Below, piece after piece: positions 31,932 through 42,176 of a stretch of DNA of 64,000 nt. Numbering within the stretch: the first letter of the stretch is position 1; every line of letters starts with the position of its first letter. The stretch is taken from assembly GCF_052857255.1 (NCBI RefSeq), contig NC_135497.1:349820799-349884798 (forward strand), written 5' to 3'. Below the pieces are notes generated by a model. The model saw only the letters and a list, made by a program, of their open reading frames with translations. It was not told the DNA's origin and ran no database searches. The DNA comes from Amblyomma americanum. Taxonomy: Eukaryota > Arthropoda > Arachnida > Ixodida > Ixodidae. The position numbers and the translations under genes were made by a program.

Positions 31932-32876
31932 TGTGACGTTCCTTGTGTGTGCTACGAGGTTCCGCGTTCGGCGGTGCGGCGTAGACGGAGACCCAGATGA
32001 CAGCGGCATCATCAATTACCCAGCCATGCTCTTTGAGAGTGACGACCAGAACGAAGGGGTTTAAGCCCAACCGGACCCAACCGGACCCGCCGCCGCCGCC
32101 GCGGGGAAACGGGCTTTATCCTCCCCAATTGCCGTGGCGGTTCCAGGGGCGGCCTCGTTTCGGCGGGCCTGGCCCCTCCCGAGCACATCCCAGGACAAGG
32201 GACCACTTTCCCGGCCTTTTAGTGACCTCGCGTTCCGGCCTTGAGGGGCAAGTGTCATTTGATGAAGAACGGAGGCCGATGACCCGCGGGAACTGTCAGC
32301 GGGCCAGAGCGCGCCTTACCTTGAGGAGCGAGTGTCAGTTGATGGATGGAGAACGGAGGCCGGTGACCCGCGGGAACTGTCAGCGGGCCAGAGCGCGCCT
32401 TACCACAGCCGACGCCATGCGCTACCTCGAAGACATCCTTCTTTCCCTCGGACTCAACACGTGAGGGGGGCGAGACCATAAGTGCGGTGGTATGTTTGTT
32501 TGCCCAAGTGAAAGCCCTAGCCCCCCTCCTTCCCCTCCGGTGTGGGCGTCCTCACCCTAGGGAGTGTGGGGAGAAGAGGATATAAAAATCGACAAGCAGT
32601 ACCGAAGGAGGAACGCTCAGGACGACATCGTTCGCCAAGAGGGCCTTCAGCGCCGAAGCCCGACGGCGTGCAGCTTCTGCCAGCAACCGCTCGAGCCCAA
32701 CTCCGGAGCCACTCCATCGCCCCCATGAAGTCGTCGGCACATAAGCTCGGACGCCCCAGCCTCTGAATCTTAATCATGTATAATTATTGAATATATCTGT
32801 TTGTTTAAACTGAGCCATACGGTGTCTCTTTGCCTCTCCGTCCCGTGTGGACCTGCGCATTATGGGGGTCGTCACA
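31932..32876 (+). repeat. 3' LTR
   Basis: 945 bp, colinear with the 5' LTR, including the duplicated U3 block (32241-32320, 32321-32404) and TATAAAA (32581-32587). A purine-rich stretch just before it (about 31918-31931) is the likely plus-strand primer. Confidence 0.93.
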
Positions 32877-33087
32877 CTTCCTTCAGTCAAGTGTTGCCTG
32901 ATCTCGTCTCTCATACCGCCTCGGACGGTGGGGCACCTGTTGTGGAGCCCGAAGAACGAACCTAAACTCAGACAAAAACTAAAAAAAACACGGCCCGTGG
33001 ACTATGGCGAACAGAGGGAGTTCGGGACGGTAACGAAGGGGGGGGGGACCGAAAGACTGCTACCAGGTTTAAACCGAAGAGAAGAGG

Positions 33088-33415
33088 ATGGCTGATGAGA
33101 AGAACAACCATTCAGGTGAAGAAGACAAAAAGGAGGATAGAGGTGACGGGGCAGATAAGATAAAGAGCAGAAAAACAAACTCAAATAAAAACAATGCAAA
33201 GACAGTAAAGAGGATCAAGAAACGCGAGATGAAAAACAACGGAGTAATAAAAAAGCGTATCATAGAATTAACATTGGAAGAAGAAGTACGGAAGCTGAGC
33301 AAGTTGGTTACTACTACACTGTTAGAAAATTCTGTAAAACTACGGGAAAAGCTGAACGGCTCCCATCCCGGACGTCGGCGCAATCGCCAAAGTGTAGTTT
33401 CGGTTTCGAAACGGG

Positions 33416-33423
<8 letters not shown>
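33088..33423 (+). CDS. Lys-rich hypothetical ORF, 111 aa
   Basis: ATG with a fair start context (AGGATGG). Highly charged (MADEKNNHSGEEDKKEDRG; IKKREMKNNGVIKKR). No family recognised. It ends at the (TAA)n tail of a SINE, whose insertion may have supplied the stop. It could be a first exon, a decayed ORF, or chance. Confidence 0.25.
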
Positions 33424-33446
<23 letters not shown>

Positions 33447-33678
33447 GGTTTTTGGGGAAAGGAAATGGCGCAGTATCTGTCTCATATATTGTTGGACACC
33501 TGAACCGCGTCGTAAGGGAAGGGATAAAGGAGGGAGCGAAAGAAGAGAGGAAGAAGGAGGTGCCGTAGTGGAGGACTCCGGAATAATTTCGACCACCTGG
33601 GGATCTTTAACGTGCACTGACATCGCACAGCACACGGGCGCCTTAGCGTTTTTCCTCCATAAAAACGCAGCCGCCGCA
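33424..33678 (-). mobile_element. SINE (first family), minus strand, head missing
   Basis: Minus-strand copy with a (TTA)n tail (plus strand TAA repeats at 33421-33443). The body matches the copies at 10635 and 63296 (GGCGCAGTATCTGTCTCAT, CCGGAATAATTTCGACCACC). It stops at GCCGCCGC without the tRNA-like head. Confidence 0.88.
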
Positions 33679-35464
33679 ATTCAGAAATGTACAACTAAAG
33701 TGCGAAAGACTTGGTACATTCGTGCTATTATGCTCAGTGCTACATAGAGCGATTGCACGCTTATTATAAGCGTCACGCACTCTCAGGCTGTTCGTAAGCG
33801 CAAATAGCGTCTTTTATTCTTCGGAACATGATTGTCTTGCGGAGTGATACCACCCCTGGAGCCGGAGCACACAGCGCGGAGTGCCACAAAACGCGGCTGC
33901 TGATGCAACTAATGGCGCGCGAACAGCACGTCGTTTGACGGCGACTGCAACTGTGTGCCAAACAAGACAGCATTTCTTGGCCGTACAAAGCAAGTGCTGC
34001 TCGTTTTCAAAGTATGTATACATTCAGCTTTTATCAGTGCTGCGATTATCAAGACAGCACTGTCAGTTGTCGCGGCGAACAACTCACTGTAGGGATTGGC
34101 AGCTGCAACGAGAGGAGAAAAAGAAACCATACGAACGAGTTAGCGCGTACTGTCGCGCGAACTGCAAAGGAAACATATATGCATGCCCCAAAATGGCCCT
34201 CGCATCGGCGTATCAGTAACCTGGCCAGCTCGAAATACAGTATTATCGAGTATCGTGGCTCGTTACCGTATACATGCGAAGCGCGGGCGCACATGGTTTC
34301 GATTCTCCGTATTGAAGTGACAAGGTGATGGGCACATGCTATACATAGCGTTATTACATTTTTTTGCGCCTGGGAGGTAATCCGCTCCTTATCCTGTCTT
34401 CGACAGATGAGGCAGCTATAGGACAGCATGTACGCATTTTTATTTTTCTGCATAATTTCGTGAATCTATATACAAGTGAAACCATTTGACAAGTGAATCT
34501 CTTAGAATTGAACATGTCATTAAGTGCGTGCAATAGCTGAATTGAATTCATTATTTCAGTAATTAATTAATGTATTAATTAAGTGAAGTGCAATACTTGT
34601 CTCCAAGCAAATTGAAACAATTAAATTAAAATATTCTGCCAAATTCACTGAATTTATTCACTGAGCGGATTTTTCATGTTTGAGCATTATTTTTATTGTT
34701 CTTGATACAAATTATACATTGTTTTGCCATTGTGGTGTCGTTGGTTGCTGGTGTTGCGACTGTTTCTAAACATTTTGAACCAATTATGATACTGCGGCTT
34801 GCATTGTTTTGTTTCTCACCCTAATATCTTTTGTACAAGACATATTTTTTATAGCAATGTGTAATGTGTATTTCCTTTGCCCCGTAATCCTGTATAATGA
34901 TGTTGCAATATTTTAATATATACGTGCATTTATTTTTCCTGGAAAAACCTGCAGTTCAGCATTGTTCTTATGTATCACTTTGCAACCGCTCACTTCCCTC
35001 TCTTACTGCCTCTGCATAGGCCATGAGAGAACTTGAGTAAATTATAATAGCTAATGCAGATTTGAACTGAATAGTTTAATTTGGTTGTATTTCATTAATT
35101 AAAATGAATGGATAAGGGTTGCCATTTTTGTATTACTGGTATATTTCCACTTCTGAATTTCCAAGTGTTCAATTGTTTTGTGTTTGGCACAATAAATGTT
35201 CAAGTTCTGACGCGGTTTCTACCACCGTTCTCGCCAGCACCAGAAAAATTAATGAGCATAACATTTGAATTTTGTGTATTGGACCAAAGTTGTCCTTTTG
35301 GTAGGTCTGCTAAACATGTTGAAAGCAAGTGGTCATCAGTTTAGTTTAGCATCTAGCGAAACCACCCAAACATACCCCCTTTATATGCCCTGAGGCAGCA
35401 ACATTGTTTAAAAAAAAGATGTGTGCATGTAATATAGCTCATCTAAATTTTATGCAGCTGACTA
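33679..35464. other. AT-rich spacer, no gene seen
   Basis: About 1.8 kb with only short frames in every phase and AT-rich tracts, densest at 34500-35100. No RNA gene, splice-bounded exon or retroelement motif was recognised. Confidence 0.5.
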
Positions 35465-36025
35465 CATGGGTCATTTTATGCCAAACGCACCAATGTTTGC
35501 TCATAACCCTCTTTGATTTTGATCCAAAAATTTGTCTTTTTATTGAACTCGCAAAAGAAATTTCTCTTAATATCCAATGAGAAAAAATATTTCTCATCAT
35601 CTGACAGCTCTGAATTTTCCAGACTAGTGCAGAAGTAGGTCTCCGTACAAAATTCATGATAAAATGTTTCTTTTCTTTTTGGCCTCCAAAGTTTTTTTGG
35701 ACAACTTATATGACTTGTATTTTTTATCATGTGTCAAGACATTGCCCGCACAAGGTTTTTGTTTTTTGTAGTTTGATTTTTTAGCTCAAAATGCTTCATT
35801 TCGGAACTTTTTTAAAAAGTCCACACGACATTTATGAGCTATATAAAACTTTTTATTGCCTCGCCAAAACATGTACCACATGGAGAAATCGTTTACACTA
35901 AAATTAAACTGAATAACTTTCAGAAAAAAATTCCATAGTTGCGAAAAAGTGCATTGTGCTGTGCATGCAGACAAAAATATGCTGTAGTGCTCAATGCAAC
36001 AATGCAAAATCAATTCCTCAATCAA
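35465..36025 (+). repeat. Dispersed repeat, uninterrupted copy A
   Basis: Starts near GGGTCATTTTATGCC and can be aligned by eye with the minus strand of 41308-40954 followed by 38673-38440. Shared landmarks include CTCTTAATAT, GCACAAGGTTTTT, TTAGCTCAA, GGAAC, ATATAAAA.TTTT and AAATTAAACTGAA. It shows what copy B looked like before the inverted-repeat element inserted. Confidence 0.7.
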
Positions 36026-36433
36026 TCATCGATGCAAAGTGCTGAAAACACACAGTGAACAGGTGGTCTGTGAGATTATTGGGGCAGCTAGGATATTCAG
36101 ACTACGAGAACAATGCGTCAGTACACCGTCCCTACTGCTAACAAAAAAGAACTTGAGCTGTCAAAAGTGCAATGATTTTCACGACTGTGCAGGAGTGCGT
36201 GTGCCACACAGTGTGCAAGCCACGTGTCCTTGGAACATGTGGCGACTTTATGCAAGGGTATATGAAATTCTGTATTTCTCAAAACAAACATTGCAAGTCA
36301 GCGCTTGTTGTGTCGCCTTCTCATCTCGTGCACCCGTCTGTGTTCTGCACTGTTACTTGGGAGATGCTTTGGTGTGCTGTTTTATTGCGAAGCAACACTA
36401 CTTTAGGTCGCACTTCAGCCCGTTCCATGGCGA
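36026..36433. other. Spacer upstream of the promoter array
   Basis: No feature recognised. Open frames at 36172-36461 lack known domains. Confidence 0.35.
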
Positions 36434-36776
36434 GGCGGTGGTAGGCACCATTGACCTATAGCGTGACCTCGCTGCGTGACGTCACACCAGCTGTGTAAAA
36501 ACGGGGCCCCATCTCACGCCGTCGCGAGGCGAGGCGGTAGCCACCAACGGCGGCCAAACTCCCGCTCCTCTCACCAGGGGCGCTACAATCGGTGTGACGT
36601 CACACCAGCTATGTAAAAACGGGGCCCCATCTCACGCCGTCGCAAGGCGAGGCGGTAGCCACCAACGGCGGCCTAACTCCCGCTCCTCTCACCAGGGGCG
36701 CTACGGTCAGAGTGACGTCACACTAGCTGTATAAAACAGCTCCGCTCCTCTCGCCAAGGCACACATACAGCCAGAT
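36434..36776 (+). promoter_or_regulatory. Tandem array of CRE/TATA promoter units
   Basis: Unit of exactly 118 bp. The CRE palindrome TGACGTCA occurs at 36477-36484, 36595-36602 and 36713-36720, each followed about 8 bases later by an AT element: TGTGTAAAAAC, TATGTAAAAAC, and a perfect TATAAAA at 36730-36736 in the last unit. The first two units are nearly identical; the third covers only the start. A partial older unit precedes them (36434-36470). The last TATA lies 47 bases before the ATG at 36783. Confidence 0.75.
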
Positions 36777-36782
36777 GTTACG

Positions 36783-37322
36783 ATGGTGCCTACGAACAAG
36801 GCAGCTCGGCAGAATGCAAAGAGGAAGCATCAGCGAGCTACGGAGACGGAAGAAGAACGAGAAGAACGACTTTCTAAGCGGCGTGCCCAGTATGCAGCTC
36901 GGCGACAACGTGCAACCTCCTCTCTGGAAACAGCAGAAGCAAAGGAAGAAATTATGAGTTTGCCCGACAGTGAGTCTCCTTCTACTAGTTCAGAACGCTG
37001 GAACGCGACTAAATGGCAGAGGCGTGTCCAAGAAACCCCGGAACAGCGGCAGCAGCGGCTCGAGAAGGAACCTGCGTTTCGAGAGAAGGAAAACGAAAAG
37101 CGAAGAAAACAGCGTGCACAAGAAACACCCCAGCAGAGACAAGAGCGTTCGAAGAAAAGACAGGAGAAATCTCTCACCAAGGCTGGCCGCGGCTGGTGCT
37201 TCGCAATCACCAGGCTTAACCAAGCTAAGTCACGGCCGTTTTTTTTTTATAAAAGCCATGCTCTGCGAGGTGCGAGGACGGAATCAGGTGGCTCGAGGGG
37301 GCATCCACAAATGCGAATATGA
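36783..37322 (+). CDS. STPR-like basic protein (possible first exon)
   Basis: ATG at 36783 just downstream of the promoter array; 179 codons. The first ~135 residues are very rich in Arg, Glu, Gln and Lys. They contain spaced units ending ETEEEREERLSKR, ETPEQRQQRLEK and ETPQQRQERSKKRQ, like the 23-residue STPR repeats of FMBP-1-type DNA-binding proteins. After about residue 137 the composition changes and the sequence becomes part of a repeat (37245-37345), so the true protein may end earlier by splicing; no strong donor was found. Similar repeats also occur in transposon proteins, so host origin is not certain. Confidence 0.5.
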   Translation: MVPTNKAARQNAKRKHQRATETEEEREERLSKRRAQYAARRQRATSSLETAEAKEEIMSLPDSESPSTSSERWNATKWQRRVQETPEQRQQRLEKEPAFREKENEKRRKQRAQETPQQRQERSKKRQEKSLTKAGRGWCFAITRLNQAKSRPFFFYKSHALRGARTESGGSRGHPQMRI

Positions 37323-37345
37323 TCGCCTCGGGAGACCAGAGTCTT
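37245..37345 (+). repeat. Left partner of a diverged inverted repeat
   Basis: Plus-strand translation reads AMLCEVRGRNQVARGGIHKC and EYDRLGRPES. The minus strand of 38115-38215 gives a clearly related peptide. About 100 bases, roughly three quarters identical by eye. Confidence 0.6.
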
Positions 37346-38114
37346 ACCTTACGAAGGCCACATCATGACACCTTATCAGCTTCTCACATGAGCAGATGCT
37401 GCACAAAGGAGACCCTCTGGGTTCCGGAAAGTGCAGTTCAGAAAAAAAAAAGTCCAACTTGATCACAAGTTTGGAATGGCTGGCTGTTCTTGTTCAAGGT
37501 ATATGTGCATTGCACTGTTTTAAACATGCATCTCTCAGTACTGTTCTTGTTGAACTCGTATCATTCTCAGAAACATAGGAGTTTCAAATATCAAAGCAGG
37601 TATGTGCACAGCAGCTTTTGTCCCACCACCCGGAAATTTGGCACCATTTCACATTGAGCCACGCAAAAGCACTAGTGCAGTTTCTATTTCTAAGTTGGTA
37701 AAGCATCTGTTTCATTAAGGTAGGAAGCAAGAACGACGGAAGATGCGGCTGCAGTAATTAAGTTAACTTACTGCTCTTGTAAAACGTGCATGAATACTTG
37801 CAATTATTAAATGCTCGAGAAGATGTCATTTCGCATCATGTTATTCTTCGCATTATATCCTTCATACTATTTACTTGTGCCACTTCGGAATCAAACCTGT
37901 GGATGAAGCTGATTAGGAGGTAAACATTTTTGTTCGGCACTTTCACTAGAACAACAGACCTTAATGCGCTGGATACATCTGAGTTTCAGAAAAATGCCTT
38001 ATCTATATTTGTTATAAGGGCTGTTGACGAAACAGAACTCAGGAGCCCGGCAAATTGAATAGAGTCCAGTACGCAGCTTAGTGGAAAATAAAAAAAGCAG
38101 AGGGACGCGGATGT
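37346..38114. other. Spacer between the inverted partners
   Basis: No supported gene. A possible splice donor (CAAG followed by GTATAT) occurs near 37499 after a short open frame from ATG 37396, but nothing supports it further. Confidence 0.3.
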
Positions 38115-38215
38115 GTGGCCTGGTCTACCCAGGTGATCATATTTGCTTTTGTAGATGCCCCCTGGAGTCATTTGATTCCGTCTTCGCATCTCACAGAGCA
38201 TGATTTTTGTAAACA
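38115..38215 (-). repeat. Right partner of a diverged inverted repeat
   Basis: Minus strand encodes IMLCEMRRRNQMTPGGIYKS and KYDHLGRP, matching the partner at 37245-37345. Conservation at the peptide level suggests a shared coding origin. Confidence 0.6.
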
Positions 38216-38439
38216 CCGCACGCGAGAAGTGTGATGCCAGCTTCGCTCAAATTGGATGCGCAGCACGTGAGCACGTGAGTGCACAGAAAGAGAGCAGTCT
38301 GAACAGCGCCGAGGTTGTCTTCTGCAGTGAAGTGATAGAATGGGGCGACCATTACTAGTGCTGTTGCGCTCAACTTCAAAACTTTTTTCCTTCCCTAAAA
38401 CAAAAAATTTCTTGATAAAAATTTCTGAGCAAAATTACA

Positions 38440-38673
38440 ATGAAACGAGCTATTAGACGAATAGTATTTGCATTTTTTCCAGTGAGCACCTCAGTATAAT
38501 ATTTTTATCCCAATACGTACGTACCACAGTGCACTTTTTTGAAACATTGTAATTTTTTTTCCGAACATCGTTCAGTTTAATTTTAATGTAAACATTTTTT
38601 CCCATGTATAGCATGTTATGGTGAGCTAGTGTAAAATTTTATATTGTTTACAAACGTCGCGTAGACATTTAAA
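38440..38673 (-). repeat. Dispersed repeat copy B, part 2 (left of the insertion)
   Basis: Minus-strand continuation of the repeat seen at 35465-36025 (TATAAAATTTT, ACATTAAAATTAAACTGAA). It was separated from its other half by the element at 38674-40953. Confidence 0.68.
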
Positions 38674-38855
38674 ATATTGCCACGTGCCTAGCGCCGCGCG
38701 ACAGCCTTGTTTGGTGCCGACGACGACGAAGCGGTTGTTGTGGGCACGAGCGGCGCGCTGGTGCTGGTCTCTGACTCTGTGATCGGAACGGCAAGCCGAC
38801 CTTATTCTCTGGCCCTCGGCAACGTGTACCTTCCCTGTGACTTCAGTCGTGACAC
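38674..38855 (+). repeat. Left inverted terminal repeat
   Basis: 182 bp from ATATTGCCACGTGCC to CAGTCGTGACAC. Differs from the complement of the right repeat by one substitution and a 2-base indel, by eye. Confidence 0.88.
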
Positions 38856-38872
38856 TGGTGGAGGTGCCATCG

Positions 38873-40663
38873 ATGATCCCTTCTCCTGCGGACGATCCTA
38901 CGCGGCCGCCTCTCGTGACCACTCCTGTTCATCGTACCAGCCGACGGCTCCGAGGCTTGCCCCCCGAGGCCTTCGCTCTTGACGAAGAGACCCTTGCTGT
39001 GGCAACGACACCGCCCGCCCGTACCATGACTGTCCCTTTCACCCCTTCGTCCTGTCTCATCCTTCAGACCCCACGCACCCCTAAACCATTTCACGGTGAG
39101 CAGTTTGAAGACGCCGAGGACTGGCTAGCTCACTACGAAAGGGTCGCGACGTTTAACGGCTGGGACGACGCTGCGAAAATGCGGAACGTCTACTTCAGCC
39201 TTGAAGACGCTGCTCGGACATGGTTCGAGAACCGCGAGGCCACATTCTCTACGTGGCCGGCCTTCCGAAGCCAGCTCCTCGGTACGTACGCCAACAGTGA
39301 CCGCCGAGAGAATGCCGAGCGTGCCCTAACCTCTCGAGTTGAGCGTCAGAACGAAGGGGTCGCAATGTACGTTGAAGACGTCACGCGCCTTTGCCATCGC
39401 GCCGACCCGTCCATGAGTGAGGAGAAGAAGGTGCGGCACCTGATGCACGGCGTCAAAGAACAGCTTTTTTCTGGCCTCGTGCGGAACCCGCCCACCACAG
39501 TCGCGGCGTTTCTGGCTGAAGCTGTGACCATGGAGAACCTGCTACAGCAGCGATGCAGCCAGTACGGTCGGCCGCTGAATTCCATCTCCACACTATCGCC
39601 GTCTGACCGAACCGACTACAATCCCGGGCAAGATATGAGCTCCCTTCGCGACCTCATTCGCACCGTGGTTCGCGAGGAGCTCCAGCAACTTCATGGATCA
39701 TTTACTCCTGGTTCAGCTTCCCTGGCCAGCATCATCCGTGAGGAGGTCCAGAACGCACTCACGCCACCGACAAGTACAGTCGTTCCACCACCACCCCTCA
39801 CACCCTTCGAGCAAGTGGGCATGGACCTTTTAGGCCCATTTCCTTTATCCTCGAACGGACACAAGTGGATCGTAGTCGCCACAGACTACTTAACAGGCTA
39901 CGCCGAAACGAATGCCCTTGCCCGAGGTACTGCCGGCGAAGTTGCTCGATTCTTTATGAACGACATTGTGCTCAGACACGGTGCACCGTCGACCATCATT
40001 ACTGACCGAGGAAAGGCGTTTACAGCTCGGCTACTGCGGGGCACCTTAACTCTCAGCCATACCGAGCATCGCACAACAACAGCGTATCACCCTCAGACAA
40101 ATGGATTAACGGAACGACTAAACAAAACTTTGGCGGACATGATCTCAATGTACATCGACGTCGAACATAAAATGTGGGACGAGATCCTGCCGTATGTCAC
40201 CTTCGCCTACAATACGGCGCCGCAGGAAACCACGAAGTTTACGCCGTTCCGTCTCGTATATGGCAGAGAGGCCCGCACGATGTTGGACGCGATGCTCCCG
40301 TGCGGGGAAGAAGCGGTCGAACCCGATGCCGCCCATTTCGCAGAACAGGCCGAGCAAGCCCGTCAGCTGGCCCGCCTGCACATCAAGGAGCAGCATGCCA
40401 CCGACGCTCGCCACTATAACCTCCGGCACAGGGAAGTCCACTACGAACCAGGGGACCAAGTGTGGGTGTGGACCCCCGTGCGCCACAAAGGCTCGAGCGA
40501 GAAACTACTCCACCGCTATTTCGGACCCTATAAAGTCCTGCGCCGCTTAAACAACGTTAATTACGAAGTCATTCCAGATGGAACTGTGACCGTCAGTGTT
40601 CGACGCCAGCGGCCTGAAATTGTGCATGTGGTGCGCTTAAAGCCATACTTTTCGCGCTACTGA
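38873..40663 (+). CDS. Gag-integrase fusion protein
   Basis: 596 codons from ATG 38873 (the frame opens at a GTG at 38837 inside the repeat). Residues ~45-250 are a retrotransposon gag domain (PKPFHGEQFEDAEDWLAHYE, WDDAAKMRNVYFSLEDAARTW, RVERQNEGVAMYVEDVTRLC). There is no zinc knuckle. Near 39775-39800, at Pro-rich PPPPLTPFEQVG, the protein passes in frame into an integrase core: GMDLLGPF (Asp), IITDRGKAF (Asp), NGLTERLNKTL (Glu), then FAYNTAPQETTKF and a C-terminal FGPYKVLRRLNNVNYEV block. All three catalytic acids are present and no stop interrupts it. A precise internal deletion of a Gypsy element is the simplest origin. Confidence 0.88.
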   Translation: MIPSPADDPTRPPLVTTPVHRTSRRLRGLPPEAFALDEETLAVATTPPARTMTVPFTPSSCLILQTPRTPKPFHGEQFEDAEDWLAHYERVATFNGWDDAAKMRNVYFSLEDAARTWFENREATFSTWPAFRSQLLGTYANSDRRENAERALTSRVERQNEGVAMYVEDVTRLCHRADPSMSEEKKVRHLMHGVKEQLFSGLVRNPPTTVAAFLAEAVTMENLLQQRCSQYGRPLNSISTLSPSDRTDYNPGQDMSSLRDLIRTVVREELQQLHGSFTPGSASLASIIREEVQNALTPPTSTVVPPPPLTPFEQVGMDLLGPFPLSSNGHKWIVVATDYLTGYAETNALARGTAGEVARFFMNDIVLRHGAPSTIITDRGKAFTARLLRGTLTLSHTEHRTTTAYHPQTNGLTERLNKTLADMISMYIDVEHKMWDEILPYVTFAYNTAPQETTKFTPFRLVYGREARTMLDAMLPCGEEAVEPDAAHFAEQAEQARQLARLHIKEQHATDARHYNLRHREVHYEPGDQVWVWTPVRHKGSSEKLLHRYFGPYKVLRRLNNVNYEVIPDGTVTVSVRRQRPEIVHVVRLKPYFSRY

Positions 40664-40769
40664 GCGCTTCCTGCAAGTGAAACCTTGCGTTATTGTACAG
40701 TTCACCTCATTTTTTTCTTCTTCTCACCTTGTCATCGGGACGATGTTTTCTTTCACGGGGGGGAATAAA

Positions 40770-40953
40770 GTGTCACGACTGAAGTCACAGGGAAGGTACA
40801 CGTTGCCGAGGACCAGAGAATAAGGTCGGCTTGCCGTTCCGATCACAGAGTCACAGAGACCAGCACCAGCGCGCCGCTCGTGCCCACAACAACCGCTTCG
40901 TCGTCGTCGGCACCAAACAAGGCTGTCGCGCGGCGCTAGGCACGTGGCAATAT
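40770..40953 (-). repeat. Right inverted terminal repeat
   Basis: 184 bp, GTGTCACGACTG to GGCAATAT, inverted relative to 38674-38855. In a normal LTR element this copy would be direct. Confidence 0.88.
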
Positions 40954-41308
40954 GTTCCAAAATGGAGCGTATTGAGCTAAAACAACGAACTTGAAAAAAC
41001 ATAAAAACCTTGTGCAGGTGATTTCTTGAGGCATGTTTAAAAAAAGACAAGACATCTGCATTGTCCACAAAAACATTTGAGGGCAAAAAAGATATAACAT
41101 TTTATAATGAATTTTTAATGGTACCTAGTTTTGCACTTTTCTCCAAAATGCAAAGGGCTACAGATGACAGGAAAATTTTTTCCCGCTACATATTAAGAGA
41201 GATTCCTTTTGACAGTTGAGTAAAACGCCACAAATTTTTTGAACATAATCGAAGCGGTTCGAGTACAAACATTGACGCATTTGGCATGGAATGACCCACC
41301 TTTCAAGC
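40954..41308 (-). repeat. Dispersed repeat copy B, part 1 (right of the insertion)
   Basis: Minus strand begins GGGTCATTCCATGCC and parallels 35465-35806 (CTCTTAATAT, GCACAAGGTTTTTATG, TTAGCTCAA, TTTTGGAAC), ending at the inserted element. Confidence 0.7.
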
Positions 41309-42176
41309 AAATTGAGCATGCGGACTGAACGGCAGAGTTCAAACCCTGAGCTATCTGCAGGTAGGCAGTGGGCAGGCTAGTTCTGGTTTGGTTGCTAGCT
41401 ATATTTTAATTAATGCTTAAGATGATCTCTTATTCAGAATTTTTTTGCAAAGGCAACGCTCTGTTCTTGCTTTATAGCCGTTTGGTTCGTGAATTTCAAG
41501 CATTCCTTAAAATTAGTTGGCATGCACAGGTGAATGGGTTACAAAAAATAGTTTCCAGGTCATAAATCAACATAACAGTCATTAGCTTCGAAACAGTGTG
41601 CAATAGCCTTTGTAACTCTGTCGTGCTGCCTTCTGAGAGCCTTACCCTGCAGTACAAAATCAACAATTTTTGCAGTCTATTTATTCTTGTTGTTGATAGT
41701 ATGTCGCAGTAGGCTGAGGTATTAGTGTGGTCCTGCATATAAGTGTATACGAGATATTTCAGGGAAGCCCGCATGTTAACTAGTTAGGTGCATGACTAAG
41801 TTCTGATAAAACTGTCACAGTTAGCACCTGGTTGCAATTAGAGATTTCTTGCTGGTCATTACTGATAGCCATGTCAATTTTTAGAATTTTGAAACACGAT
41901 TACCTTTGGCGCTGTGACATGGAAAGTTTGGCTATTTCGAATATATAGTTACGTGCACAAGAGGGATTGGTTTGTCTGCATGCATTTCAAAAGTGCTTCT
42001 ATCTTGGCATGATCTAGCTAAAATTTTCTGGGCCACAGCATCTAGAGTAATCGTGTTTTCGAAATTCAAACACTGATATGGCTGTTACTAATGACCGGCT
42101 ACAATTTTTAATTACTGCCAGTTGCCTGACTGCGATAGTTATGAATTTAATTATCAGAAATTATTTAACCAACTTA
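41309..42176. other. AT-rich spacer
   Basis: No gene or repeat recognised. Ends in TTAT next to the TIR element. Confidence 0.45.

Larger units (their letters stand above)
25512..32876 (+). mobile_element. Complete Ty3/Gypsy LTR retrotransposon
   Basis: 7.4 kb with two LTRs (25512-26454, 31932-32876), each bounded by TGTGACG with CGTCACA or TCATCACA at the far end. Target duplication CTTC (25508-25511, 32877-32880). The order is PBS, gag, pol (protease, RT, RNase H, integrase), 3' UTR. By hand I count about 18 substitutions and 2 indels between the LTRs (near 2%), so insertion is fairly recent. No env-like ORF is present. Confidence 0.93.
38674..40953 (+). mobile_element. Gag-integrase element with long inverted terminal repeats
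   Basis: 2280 bp bounded by 182/184-bp inverted repeats, inserted in dispersed repeat copy B. The single large ORF joins Gypsy gag to an integrase core. Protease, RT, RNase H and the integrase zinc finger are missing. A G-run plus AATAAAG (40757-40770) resembles a polypurine tract next to the right repeat, and TGGTGGAGGTGCC after the left one sits where a primer site would be. Flanks read ...AAAATA / TATGTT, so a TA target duplication is possible. Confidence 0.8.

Noticed and set aside
36172..36444. 90-codon ORF upstream of the promoter array
   Set aside because: No domain, no splice support, and it runs towards the repeat array.
38674..38855. Ordinary 5' LTR of a Gypsy element
   Set aside because: The partner at 40770-40953 is inverted, not direct, so the LTR label is not supported as such.
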